From Odoribacteraceae bacterium (lineage in GTDB: Bacteria > Bacteroidota > Bacteroidia > Bacteroidales > Marinifilaceae), in the NCBI GenBank assembly GCA_031279175.1, contig JAITJA010000030.1, positions 1 through 6,831 of the forward strand: DNA of 6,831 nucleotides, given 5' to 3'. A program made the translations under genes and the position numbers. Position 1 is the stretch's first letter. Every line of letters begins with the position of its first letter. The notes beneath the pieces are model-generated. The model saw only the letters and a list, made by a program, of their open reading frames with translations, was not told where the DNA came from and did no database searches. Positions 1 to 6,831 of this stretch are shown one piece after another.

Positions 1-16
1 CTCTTTCCGGCCCCCC

Positions 17-391
17 GGACACCTTCCTGGAATTTGTCAGGAATCCTCCTGGGAGCACTCGACGGCATCTCCCGGCCCGTTGGCAAGGTTTCGAGTGATA
101 CTCGACGGCATGTTCCAGCCCCCGATAAAGCCTTCCGATAGATCGGGAGGTTAGCGTTAGACGACAAATCTCGACTAACGATCCTGTATTCCGGAAAGCT
201 TACCGACAATTTTTGATCAACTTTCCCAAATTCTGGAAGGCTTGCCAACAAATTTGAAAAAGCATCTCGGCAAATCGGAAGGCTATTTCAAGGGTATGTA
301 CAGACTTTCCGGTGGCTCGGTAGGCTATTTCACGGGCATAAAATGCCCTCCCGGTGGCTCGAAGGGCTTGTCTAACGGCCTCGTGCCGGGC
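17..391. repeat. Degenerate tandem repeat, 42-bp period made of two 21-bp halves
   Basis: Successive units begin at about 64, 107, 151, 197, 239, 281, 323 and 365. The last four intervals are exactly 42 bp; the earlier ones are 43 to 46 bp and more diverged, and a weaker copy may run from 17 to 63. Each 42-bp unit splits into a first half beginning ggctt or ggcta and a second half of the type nnnctttccggnnnctcggaa (copies at 218, 260, 302 and 344). The best pair, at 281 and 323, shares ggctatttca at the start and ccggtggctcg near the end. A 12-bp exact repeat, actcgacggcat, occurs at 57 and 100. From 197 onward the units stay in one frame and read as 14-residue peptides (SLPTIFDQLSQILE, GLPTNLKKHLGKSE, then GYF-type units). 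A stop at 176-178 and 1-2 bp length changes upstream break that frame, so this is more likely intergenic repeat DNA or a decayed repeat gene than a living one. The array may continue past the left edge. Confidence 0.72.
131..150. other. Short hairpin inside the repeat region
   Basis: ccttccgat and atcgggagg can pair over nine positions with one G-T wobble and a 2-nt gap, so the innermost pair must open in RNA. Only two T residues follow on the + strand, so this is a poor intrinsic terminator. It could equally be a product of the repeat sequence, whose halves contain both cttccgg-like and cggaagg-like words. A second small hairpin, gggcat-aaa-atgccc, lies at 334-348. Confidence 0.3.
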
Positions 392-596
392 GTGATAATG
401 ACAAGACAGGAGCTTGGTTGCGAAGAGACTTCACGCGCTCCTTACTCTCTTTGTCACCGCGCGGGTTTTGTTTTGCAGTTTTTCGTGTTAACTTGCGGGA
501 CTGTTACGAGGGAAAGAAGAAGGATAATATGAACTCGTGAAACTATCAAGAGAAGAAGAAGAAACGTTATGTTGAATCATTTAAAACTTTAAAGTA
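392..596 (+). other. Leader between repeat array and the + strand gene
   Basis: I see no gene here. The frame that starts inside the repeats at 242 runs on to 532, but the peptide it encodes after the repeats has no recognisable character. The last 60 bases turn A/T-rich (tcatttaaaactttaaagta just before the ATG), as is usual in front of Bacteroidota genes, which generally lack a Shine-Dalgarno. There is no purine-rich ribosome binding site at the expected distance. The Bacteroidota promoter pattern (TTTG, about 19 bp, TAnnTTTG) is matched only poorly: TTTG at 467-470 and TAACTTGC at 489-496 are 18 bp apart, but the second element misses its last two bases. I do not call a promoter. A 7-codon frame (MLNHLKL) at 570-593 is probably chance. 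Confidence 0.45.
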
Positions 597-1241
597 ATGG
601 GGTATCTTACAACGAAAAATTCTACCTGGATCGAGTGGGTGAAAGGCTTTTATGCCACGTGTATCGAAAACGCGAATGTCTGGGAATTAGACGAGAAGTG
701 GTTGAAAATATTGTCAACGCTGGTCGGGGAGGCCGTCGAGGCGTACGAGACGAACCTGCCGTGGAAGACAAGAAACCACGAGACCGTGGTCGCGAAAAAC
801 GAGGCGTTCGAGAAACTGAGGATGTTCCTGCGCAAGTCCATTCCAGTATTGTTCGCGAATCCCCGGATCAGTAACGAGCGGCTCGTGGATATGGGGTTTC
901 GCTCCCGCGAGAGGGTGCGCCCTCGGACGCTCCCGAGACCATCAAAGTCGCCGATGCTGGCGGCAGTGTGCGGGAAACAACAGGTGGTGGACATTTACAC
1001 GAGTGCGGAACCCCTCGATCGCTCTATACGCGTCCGCGAGAACGAAGGTTATTCTATCATCATTCGCTACAAGATAGAAGGCGAGGTCGCGTGGCACGAG
1101 CTCTATTCTTCACTGCTCCACGTGCAGCTGCCGTTCGGGGCCCGCGACGTGAAGAAGCGCCTCACGCTGATGGTCGCGTGGGTTAATCCCCGCTTGGAGC
1201 GCGGGCCGTGGAGCGCATCGACGACCGTGATAATTAGTTGA
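597..1241 (+). CDS. Hypothetical protein, Bacteroidota paralogue family, helical N-terminus plus Fn3-like C-terminus
   Basis: Function is unknown. The 214-residue protein has no signal peptide or membrane segment, so a cytoplasmic location is most likely. Residues 10-90 look mostly helical, with conserved-looking blocks around WELDEKWLKIL (29-39) and VAKNEAFEKLRMFLRK (65-80). A short stretch rich in Arg and Pro (103-118) links to a beta-rich half (125-214). That half ends with alternating strands and the motif VAWVNPRLERGPWS (193-206). From memory, this ending matches a widespread Bacteroidetes hypothetical family whose C-termini read roughly RW-N-rGe-GPWS and resemble a fibronectin type III sheet; I could not run a search. 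ATG at 597 is chosen because the A/T-rich leader ends there and the N-terminus looks like that family. The stop is TGA. It is the only + strand gene and converges on the ABC operon, so no shared function is implied. The upstream repeats may be part of its untranslated context. Confidence 0.82.
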   Translation: MGYLTTKNSTWIEWVKGFYATCIENANVWELDEKWLKILSTLVGEAVEAYETNLPWKTRNHETVVAKNEAFEKLRMFLRKSIPVLFANPRISNERLVDMGFRSRERVRPRTLPRPSKSPMLAAVCGKQQVVDIYTSAEPLDRSIRVRENEGYSIIIRYKIEGEVAWHELYSSLLHVQLPFGARDVKKRLTLMVAWVNPRLERGPWSASTTVIIS

Positions 1242-1257
1242 TGGGACGCGAGATGAA

Positions 1258-1271
1258 GCGTTCGCCAACGC
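1258..1271. terminator. Weak hairpin in the convergent intergenic gap
   Basis: gcgtt-cgcc-aacgc forms a 5-bp stem with a 4-nt loop, midway in the 42-bp gap between two converging genes. It could serve both directions by position. Neither strand has a real T-tract after the stem: the minus strand continues ttcatctc and the + strand gcgaggga. It is the only candidate in the gap, and I hold it loosely. Confidence 0.2.
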
Positions 1272-1283
1272 GCGAGGGAGAGG

Positions 1284-3551
1284 CTACCTGTCGCGACGGC
1301 GCGAGCGGATGACGAGGAAGCAGGAGAGGAGGAGGAGGGGAAGACACCACGAGAAGAGGGGACGTAACCAGGCCAAGGACGCGAGTGTCAACGTGACGCG
1401 GACGTCGCGGGGAGAGAGGCGGTGCGTGTCCACGGGGTACTCGCCGCCGGATAGCCAGCGGAATGTCTCCGCGAGAAACGAGAAGTTGCCCGAGTGAATG
1501 CCCTCGCGCACCATTCCAAGTTCAAGATTAGAGAAACAATCGGCGTCGCCGGTGACGATCACGCGTTGTTCACCCGATGCGGAGAGTCGCGACAAGGCGA
1601 TGGCGGTTGCACGGGGTGGCGTTGCCGGCACGGCGAGGGTATCTCCCGGTAGGTCCGGGGCGAGGAGTAGTGGGGTGCACCGTAAAGGGCCGTGCTCGCT
1701 GGTGATGATACTGGTGGCGCCGGGCATGACGATGCGTTCCCGTTCTTGCCGCGTTTTTTCCATTCCGAATAATTCCTTGCCCTCGCTCGTTAGCCGGCAC
1801 GCGAGGAGGTTGGCGTCGAACGTCTCGTTGGTTTGCAGGAGGGTCTCGCCCTCGAGCCGCGTGCCGAGCGTGCCGAGTAGCGGGTTCAGGACATTGGCGC
1901 TGCCCGGTTCGCCGAGGACGAGCATGTTACCACCCTCCTCGATGAACCGCCGGATGCAGTCGAGGGCGGTGGGGGAAAAGGGGAGGACGGGGGCGGCGAT
2001 GACGAGTAGTTCCTTACCCGGCGAGAGCATTTCCAGTGGATTCCCGGGGTCAATGGTGGAGGTTTCGAACCCTTGATTGGCGAGCGAATGTCGAAAGTTG
2101 GGACGTTTCGCGAAGATGTAGTAATCCCTGTCACCGGGGCTATCGGGGTTGCGTTCGCCGTGTCCGGTGGTAAAGCGGGCGCGTGCGGGGGCGCTGGCGA
2201 CGCGTTTGATAGCTGCCGAGATTTCAGCTTCCGAGGGGTAGTGCATCATGTCCTGGAAGAGCCTGATGGAGGCGTGATTTCCGTTGTCTCCGGAGATTCG
2301 CCAGTAGAAGCGGTACTCCTCTGTGGCGAGCTCCCCGGGATCGACTTCCCCGTTTTCCAGAAGTTCTCGCGGCTCGAGGACCTTCCCGACGCGTGCCCCC
2401 GCGTTCTGTAGGAGCAGGTCAACGATTTCCTTGTCTGTCATCCCGGCGAGACGGGGAGAGGTGATGGGTTGTTGTCGATGGTAATAATAGAGATAGCGTG
2501 TCCGCGTGTCCGGTTTAAAGCGAATGTATGGTTTGAATAGGCGCAGGTTTCTGTTGATCGATGCGGGCAGTCCGGTGGATAGGTTTTCGCCGAGAATATT
2601 CGTGATGGCGGTGATGGTGATTTGCCCGTTGATGCTGTTCATGATTTTCTGGCTTTCCGGTGAGAGGGTATTTGTCTTCCCGGCGGTGAGGTCGCTGTAA
2701 AGCAGGAGACGCGGGCGTGATGTGATGTACCCGGCGAGGATTATAGCGGCGACGAGGGCAAGTCGTCTCCCGGTGTTTACGAGGAGCGAACGACGTGAGC
2801 GGCGCGATTCTATCTTCATGACGGCAAGGGCGAGAAAGAGGATGATGACGAACAAGAAGTAGGTGATCTCTTCACTGCAGATGAGCCCGTCGACAAGGAC
2901 GGCGGTGCGGCCCTTGATGGACAACCAGTAGGTGATGTCGCGCATGACGGGTATTCCTTGCCAGATGTTCCCGACGAAATTGAAGAAGGCGAGTGCGGCG
3001 AGGGTGGCCGTGGCAGCGACGACCTGGTAGGCGGTGAGGGATGACATGTATAGTCCTATTGCGGCGTAGGCGGCGACGAGGAGGTATATGCCCAGCAGGC
3101 CGGAGAGGGCAAGGGGTATATCGAATGCGGGAATGATGGTGGCGCTGAAGGCAACGGGAATGGCCAGTAGAAGCGACATGACAAGCCCGAAGAATAACAT
3201 CGCGAGGTATTTGCCCGCCACGATGCGTGTTGACGTGACCGGTGAGGAGTAGAGTAGCTTGATCGTGCCGGCGCTTTTCTCACGGCTGAGCAGTCCCATT
3301 GTGAGTAGCGGCAAGTAGAGGTATAATTCCTGCTGTATGGCGGTGTAGAGGCCAAACATCCCTGTGAGGAGCGCACCGGTGAGACTGGCGTCAGCCGGGC
3401 CGTTGATTGCCTGGTTGCGGAGGAGGCTGCGGAGAAGATCAATGTAGGTGGCGGAGAGCTGGAAGAGGAATACGACGAGAAGTATCCAGGCGATGGGGGA
3501 GAAGAAGAGGGTGCGTAGCTCGTTGGCGGCGATTTTTAGGGTTTGTCTCAT
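1284..3551 (-). CDS. GldF-GldG fusion protein, second copy (ABC-2 permease plus Gldg-family auxiliary domain)
   Basis: This 755-residue inner-membrane protein should be a membrane subunit of the ABC exporter energised by the ATPase two genes upstream. Residues 1-250 are an ABC-2 permease like GldF, with helices near 19-42, 63-88, 114-138, 145-169, 173-191 and 228-246, and the family's loop after helix 2 (SREKSAGTIKLLYSSPVTS, 89-107). A basic linker (249-263) leads to a helix at 264-286 and then a large, presumably periplasmic, GldG-like domain (about 290-725). That domain has TGHGER (462-467), GGNMLVLGEP (540-549) and GDADC (668-672). A last helix (731-748) is followed by a basic tail (RSRRRDR). 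Basic residues fall on the predicted cytoplasmic sides, which supports the topology. It is clearly homologous along its length to the preceding gene, 12 bp upstream (RDITYWLS and GTIKLLYSSPVT are identical in both). No Shine-Dalgarno precedes the ATG; the stop is TAG. The substrate is unknown, and a role in gliding is not shown. Confidence 0.92.
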   Translation of the reverse strand: MRQTLKIAANELRTLFFSPIAWILLVVFLFQLSATYIDLLRSLLRNQAINGPADASLTGALLTGMFGLYTAIQQELYLYLPLLTMGLLSREKSAGTIKLLYSSPVTSTRIVAGKYLAMLFFGLVMSLLLAIPVAFSATIIPAFDIPLALSGLLGIYLLVAAYAAIGLYMSSLTAYQVVAATATLAALAFFNFVGNIWQGIPVMRDITYWLSIKGRTAVLVDGLICSEEITYFLFVIILFLALAVMKIESRRSRRSLLVNTGRRLALVAAIILAGYITSRPRLLLYSDLTAGKTNTLSPESQKIMNSINGQITITAITNILGENLSTGLPASINRNLRLFKPYIRFKPDTRTRYLYYYHRQQPITSPRLAGMTDKEIVDLLLQNAGARVGKVLEPRELLENGEVDPGELATEEYRFYWRISGDNGNHASIRLFQDMMHYPSEAEISAAIKRVASAPARARFTTGHGERNPDSPGDRDYYIFAKRPNFRHSLANQGFETSTIDPGNPLEMLSPGKELLVIAAPVLPFSPTALDCIRRFIEEGGNMLVLGEPGSANVLNPLLGTLGTRLEGETLLQTNETFDANLLACRLTSEGKELFGMEKTRQERERIVMPGATSIITSEHGPLRCTPLLLAPDLPGDTLAVPATPPRATAIALSRLSASGEQRVIVTGDADCFSNLELGMVREGIHSGNFSFLAETFRWLSGGEYPVDTHRLSPRDVRVTLTLASLAWLRPLFSWCLPLLLLSCFLVIRSRRRDR

Positions 3552-3563
3552 CGTTGTTGGTGT

Positions 3564-5861
3564 TTATCTTTTTTTTCTCCGGAAGAGGCAGCAGGCCCCG
3601 GCGATGGCGATGATAGCCGGAATGATGATCGAGAAGAGTGTTTTCACGCACGGCATCTCCTCACGGGTGAGTTGCAGGAGGGTGTCTGACGGTTGCGGAC
3701 GGGAGATGATTAGGGGGAATTCGTCGCGGGTGAGCCAGCGGAAAGCTGCGGTGATCAGCGAGAAGTTGACGGACCGGATGCCGGGGCGTTGTGCCTGTAG
3801 CCCGGCGTTGCTGATGCAGTCGGCGTCCCCCGCGATGATGATTCGTTGTTCCCGGTTATCGTCGATCGACCGGGCGAGAGCGATTGCGGTGGTGTAGATT
3901 CCTTCTCGTTCACCGGCAAGGGAGTCGAGGATAGCCCCGCGTCCGGGAGGTGGGCACGCGTCGAGATCGTTCCAGCAGCCGGTGTCGCGCGTCTGCAAGA
4001 GCGGCGTAGCGCGGTATCCCTTGTTATCGAGCGTGTCATGGATTATCGCGAGCGCTCCTTGCATGACGATCTCCTGTTGCTGGTCGGCAATGGCGCGGAA
4101 AGTAGAATTGAGCCGTGCGGCCCCCGCTGTTGGTCGGCATGGGACAACATTGTCATCGAATACTCCCGACGGCGAGACGAGCGTTCCCGGCAACAGGGTT
4201 ACCCCCAGGTTGCTGACGATCGGCGAGACATGGTTGCGCGTGTCGGGGTCCGCGACGAGGAGCATGTCTCCCCCGTTGTCGAGGTAACGCGCGATGGCCT
4301 GGAGCTCGTCTGCGGGTAGCGGGAGGCGTGGCGAGGCGATGACGAGAATCCCTCCGGGCTCCGGCAGGCTCTCCCCGGGGAGGATGTCGATGACATCAAA
4401 GCCACTGTTCACGAGTGAATATCGGAATGAGCGGCTGTTGACGAAGGTGTAGTAGTCTCCATCTCCTAGCTTTCGGGAGTCCCGTTCCCCGTGCCCGGAG
4501 AGGAAATAGGCGCGGGCGGGCGGCGTGACGAGGCGCTTGAAGGCGGTAGAGATTTGTTGCTCGCGCGGGTGCTTTTCCCCGTCGGCGTAGAGGCGAAGGA
4601 AGGCGCTTTTCCCCTGGCTCTCGATGACGCGGGTAAAGCGGTAGCCTTCGGTAGAGAGATCGATCTCCCGGCTGATCTCTTCCGGTGACAGGAAACGTTC
4701 GATGGCCAACTCTAGGTTACCGGCACGCTTTTGTGCCCGTTCCCGCGCGTTCCCGGTCGGGGGAGGCTCTCCCGGTAGGATGGGATCGGCGTAATAGTAG
4801 ACGTACCGGAGGCGTGTCGCTGGTTTAAAGCGCGTATAGCGGTTGAAGCGACGCTTGTCGTGATTCCTGTTTTCCGGCATTCCCTCCTGGAAATTCTCGT
4901 CGAGGAGATTGACGTAGGTGGTGATTGTTAACTCGTCTGGAAGCGCCTGAATGATCTCCTGGCTTGCCGGTGCGAGGGTACTGCTCCCGGTGGCCGTGGC
5001 GTCAATAAAAAAGAGTAGGCGGGGGATGGAAGTGATGTATCCGGCGACAAGAAAAAGCCCGATGACCGCCATGTGACGGGCGACGAGACGCGTCGCGGAG
5101 GGATCTCGCCGTTTGCCCGAGGCGATCTTTAGCGCAGCGAGGGTGCAAAAGAGCGCGATCACGAGGATGAAGTAATAAATATCTTCCCCGCGAACCAGCC
5201 CGCCGACCATCTCTTCGGCTCTCCCTCGGAGGGAAAGCCAGTAGGTGATGTCGCGCAGGAAGTCGACATGTTGTCCCATCGTCCCTACGCGGTTCAACAA
5301 GGCAAGCACGGCGAGCGTCCCGACGGCAGCGACGATCTGGTAGGAGGTGAGAGAGGAGAGGTACAACCCGATGGCCGCGTAAGTAAGAATCAGGAGGTAA
5401 GTCCCCGCGATCCCGCTCAAGGCAATCCCCGCGTCCAGGTGTGGGACGCGCCAGGAGAGAAAGAGAAGGAAGAGGAGCAGGACGGAGATCAATGCTAACC
5501 CGTAGAGCATCATGGAGAGGAATTTTCCCGCCACGACCTGGAAGGTGGTGACGGGGGAGGAATACAGTAACTTGATGGTGCCACTGCCCCGTTCCCGACT
5601 GATAAGCCCCATCGTGAGTAACGGGATGTAGAGGTACAGGTACCCTTGCAACGGGAGTAGGATACCCGTTGATCCCGTGAAGATCCCGGAGGCGATGCTG
5701 TACCACAGGGGACGGGAGAATTGTTGTTGTATCATGATGTCGAGGATGCCCGTGAATAGCATGGACGCCTGGATGGCGAAAATAACCAAGAGTAACCACG
5801 CTACCGGCGAGTAGAAGAGCGTGGATAACTCCCGGAGTGCTATTTTCAGGATTTTCCTCAT
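3564..5861 (-). CDS. GldF-GldG fusion protein, first copy (ABC-2 permease plus Gldg-family auxiliary domain)
   Basis: This 765-residue protein has the same architecture as its downstream paralogue. The GldF-like ABC-2 permease (1-248) has predicted helices near 19-40, 62-87, 113-137, 145-169, 172-190 and 228-247, with ISRERGSGTIKLLYSSPVT (87-105) after helix 2. A basic linker (249-262) precedes the GldG anchor helix (264-287). The periplasmic part (about 290-738) contains SGHGER (455-460), GGDMLLVADP (530-539) and GDADC (678-682). A terminal helix (741-760) ends in RRKKR. In Flavobacterium johnsoniae, GldF and GldG are separate proteins of an ABC transporter with GldA; here they are one chain. 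The GldG family is related to the GIFT domain of eukaryotic IFT52, which has a sugar-binding-like fold, so binding of a glycan-type ligand is possible but only inferred. Its ATG overlaps the ATPase stop in ATGA, suggesting translational coupling. The stop is TAA. No frameshift or truncation is seen. Confidence 0.93.
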   Translation of the reverse strand: MRKILKIALRELSTLFYSPVAWLLLVIFAIQASMLFTGILDIMIQQQFSRPLWYSIASGIFTGSTGILLPLQGYLYLYIPLLTMGLISRERGSGTIKLLYSSPVTTFQVVAGKFLSMMLYGLALISVLLLFLLFLSWRVPHLDAGIALSGIAGTYLLILTYAAIGLYLSSLTSYQIVAAVGTLAVLALLNRVGTMGQHVDFLRDITYWLSLRGRAEEMVGGLVRGEDIYYFILVIALFCTLAALKIASGKRRDPSATRLVARHMAVIGLFLVAGYITSIPRLLFFIDATATGSSTLAPASQEIIQALPDELTITTYVNLLDENFQEGMPENRNHDKRRFNRYTRFKPATRLRYVYYYADPILPGEPPPTGNARERAQKRAGNLELAIERFLSPEEISREIDLSTEGYRFTRVIESQGKSAFLRLYADGEKHPREQQISTAFKRLVTPPARAYFLSGHGERDSRKLGDGDYYTFVNSRSFRYSLVNSGFDVIDILPGESLPEPGGILVIASPRLPLPADELQAIARYLDNGGDMLLVADPDTRNHVSPIVSNLGVTLLPGTLVSPSGVFDDNVVPCRPTAGAARLNSTFRAIADQQQEIVMQGALAIIHDTLDNKGYRATPLLQTRDTGCWNDLDACPPPGRGAILDSLAGEREGIYTTAIALARSIDDNREQRIIIAGDADCISNAGLQAQRPGIRSVNFSLITAAFRWLTRDEFPLIISRPQPSDTLLQLTREEMPCVKTLFSIIIPAIIAIAGACCLFRRKKR

Positions 5862-6805
5862 GCTTCTTCCTCCCTGGTCTTCCCGGATAGTTGCGCGAAA
5901 ATCGCGTCAAGGGATGGTCGCTCGATGGAGATTTCGCGTAGTCCCCACCCGTTCGCGACGGAGTGCTCGACCACGCGGCAGGTGACCTCGTCCCCGGCGA
6001 TGAAAGCCAGCCGGAAAGTATTCTCGCTTCCCTCGAGACGCTCCGCGCGTGAGACCCCGGGGATAGCTTCCAGTTCCATCTTGGCTGGTGGGCGACAGAA
6101 CGAGACGAGGAAGGTGTCCGGCTGGAGGTGATTATTAAATTCAGCCATCGTGCCCGAGAAGACAAGCCTCCCTTCCTCGATCATCTTGACGTGATCGCAA
6201 GTTGCCTCGACCTCCGAGAGAATGTGTGTAGAGAGTAGCACGGAGCGATCGCGCGCGATCTCCTTGATGAGGTGACGTATCTCGACGATCTGGTTCGGGT
6301 CAAGGCCGTTAGTCGGTTCGTCCAATACCACGAATCCCGGCCCGTGTATGATGGCCTGGGCAATCCCCACGCGCTGCTGGTAGCCGCCGGAGAGAAACTT
6401 GACGACTCTTTTCCCGTGTCGCGTGATCCCGACTTTCTCCTTGGCCTCCTCGACGGCAGCGCGTATTTTTCTCGGGGGAATCGAACGAAGCTCGGCGCAA
6501 TAACGCAGGTACTCGTTCACGGTGAGATCAACGTAAAGCGGGGGGTGCTGTGGCAGGAACCCGATATTCTTTTTCGCCCGTAAAGGGGCGTCGCGGAAGT
6601 TGATCCCGTTGATGTATACCTGGCCCTCTGTCTGGTTGAGCACGCCGCACATGATGTTCATCGTTGTTGACTTTCCCGCCCCGTTCGAGCCTACCAGCCC
6701 CAGTACACCTTGCTGGTAGATCTCGAAGTTGATGTTGCGGATTGCCCATCGCGTGCTGTAACGATGCGAGAGATGTTCTACTCTTACTACTACCGGCGTC
6801 TCCAT
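5858..6805 (-). CDS. ABC transporter ATP-binding protein, GldA-like
   Basis: This is the ATP-hydrolysing subunit of an ABC-2-type exporter, expected at the cytoplasmic face of the inner membrane as a dimer under the GldF-like permease domains. The 315-residue protein carries every key motif: Walker A GSNGAGKST (39-47), Q-loop Gln86 in FLPQHPPLY, signature LSGGYQQR (138-145), Walker B VVLDEP with the catalytic Glu163, D-loop GLDP (167-170) and switch His194 in STHILSE. Residues from about 230 to 315 form the extra C-terminal domain typical of DrrA/NatA/GldA-like ATPases and end with RPSLDAIF. The length is close to GldA, but NosF- or NatA-like ATPases are very similar, so the GldA label rests mainly on the two GldF-GldG neighbours. 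The ATG at 6805 gives a normal N-terminus. The frame stays open to the window edge, so a slightly earlier start is not excluded. AGGGCAGG a few bases upstream could act as a weak ribosome binding site. Confidence 0.93.
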   Translation of the reverse strand: METPVVVRVEHLSHRYSTRWAIRNINFEIYQQGVLGLVGSNGAGKSTTMNIMCGVLNQTEGQVYINGINFRDAPLRAKKNIGFLPQHPPLYVDLTVNEYLRYCAELRSIPPRKIRAAVEEAKEKVGITRHGKRVVKFLSGGYQQRVGIAQAIIHGPGFVVLDEPTNGLDPNQIVEIRHLIKEIARDRSVLLSTHILSEVEATCDHVKMIEEGRLVFSGTMAEFNNHLQPDTFLVSFCRPPAKMELEAIPGVSRAERLEGSENTFRLAFIAGDEVTCRVVEHSVANGWGLREISIERPSLDAIFAQLSGKTREEEA

Positions 6806-6831
6806 CCCGTTACCTGCCCTGCATGATGATG

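Larger units (their letters stand above)
1284..6805 (-). other. Predicted operon: one ABC ATPase and two GldF-GldG fusions
   Basis: The three genes share a strand, with a 4-bp overlap between the first two and a 12-bp gap between the second and third. There is no room for an internal promoter or terminator at either junction. The stoichiometry of one ATPase to two full membrane proteins fits an ATPase homodimer serving a heterodimer of permeases. The promoter is not in the window: only 26 bases lie upstream of the ATPase ATG, and they may hold the end of another gene. Confidence 0.8.

Noticed and set aside
91..105. Inverted repeat tcgagt-gat-actcga
   Set aside because: A 6-bp stem with a 3-nt loop within the diverged part of the repeat array; too short and isolated to call an operator or terminator.
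17..391. CRISPR array
   Set aside because: The units are contiguous and degenerate, with no constant repeat separated by unique spacers, and there are no cas genes in the window.
450..496. Bacteroidota-type promoter (TTTG at 467 with TAACTTGC at 489)
   Set aside because: The spacing is acceptable but the downstream element matches only four of its six fixed bases; such a match is expected by chance in a leader of this length.
242..532. 96-codon open frame on the + strand covering the repeats and the leader
   Set aside because: The ATG falls in the middle of a repeat unit, the repeat continues upstream of it, and the half after the repeats looks like random translation. Not called as a gene.
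1498..2076. 192-codon open frame on the + strand antisense to the second fusion gene
   Set aside because: Low-complexity Ser/Arg/Pro-rich peptide with no family resemblance; the opposite strand carries the conserved GldG-like domain.
5002..6165. 387-codon open frame on the minus strand, in another frame across the ATPase and first fusion gene
   Set aside because: Its product is rich in Arg, His, Pro and Ser with no recognisable motif, and it lies wholly within two well-supported genes. It is the usual shadow of G+C-rich coding DNA.
6247..6260. Perfect 14-bp palindrome gatcgcgcgcgatc
   Set aside because: It lies inside the ATPase coding sequence, where it encodes IARDR; it is explained by G+C-rich Arg and Asp codons and has no partner sites that I noticed.
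6810..6831. Possible end of another minus-strand gene (frame reading IIMQGR then TAA)
   Set aside because: Only six codons are visible. The spacing of 4 bases before the ATPase ATG would suit an operon, but this cannot be told from chance without sequence to the right.

Overview
The window looks like chromosomal DNA from a member of the Bacteroidota, probably a Bacteroidales-type organism with fairly high G+C (my impression is mid-50s percent; not counted). Three things suggest this: a GldA/GldF/GldG-type ABC exporter, a phylum typical of that system; a + strand hypothetical protein that resembles a large Bacteroidetes paralogue family; and start codons without Shine-Dalgarno sequences, preceded instead by A/T-rich leaders. 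I cannot name a genus.

Layout. Positions 1 to about 391 hold no convincing gene. They carry a degenerate tandem repeat with a 42-bp period, built of two 21-bp halves, that decays towards the left edge. Positions 392-596 are a leader that becomes A/T-rich just before the only + strand gene (597-1241). That gene encodes a 214-residue protein of unknown function with a helical N-terminal half and a probable fibronectin-III-like C-terminal half. After a 42-bp convergent gap, the rest of the window is one minus-strand operon read from right to left: an ABC ATPase (6805-5858), a first GldF-GldG fusion protein (5861-3564), and a second, paralogous fusion (3551-1284). The ATPase and the first fusion overlap by 4 bp (ATGA), and the two fusions are 12 bp apart.

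How the genes fit together. The ATPase has all the motifs of an active nucleotide-binding subunit. Each large protein joins a six-helix ABC-2 permease (GldF-like) to a GldG-like auxiliary part: one more membrane helix, a periplasmic domain of about 440 residues, and a C-terminal helix with a basic tail. One ATPase with two different full-length fusion partners suggests an exporter with a heterodimeric membrane part, or two alternative exporters sharing an ATPase. The substrate cannot be read from the sequence. These proteins are named for gliding motility in Flavobacterium, but the family also occurs in non-gliding Bacteroidota, so motility should not be assumed. The promoter and first gene of the operon may lie beyond the right edge.

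The best candidates for something under-described are the tandem duplication of the GldF-GldG fusion and the 42-bp repeat array. I do not see a defence system, mobile element, CRISPR array or RNA gene.
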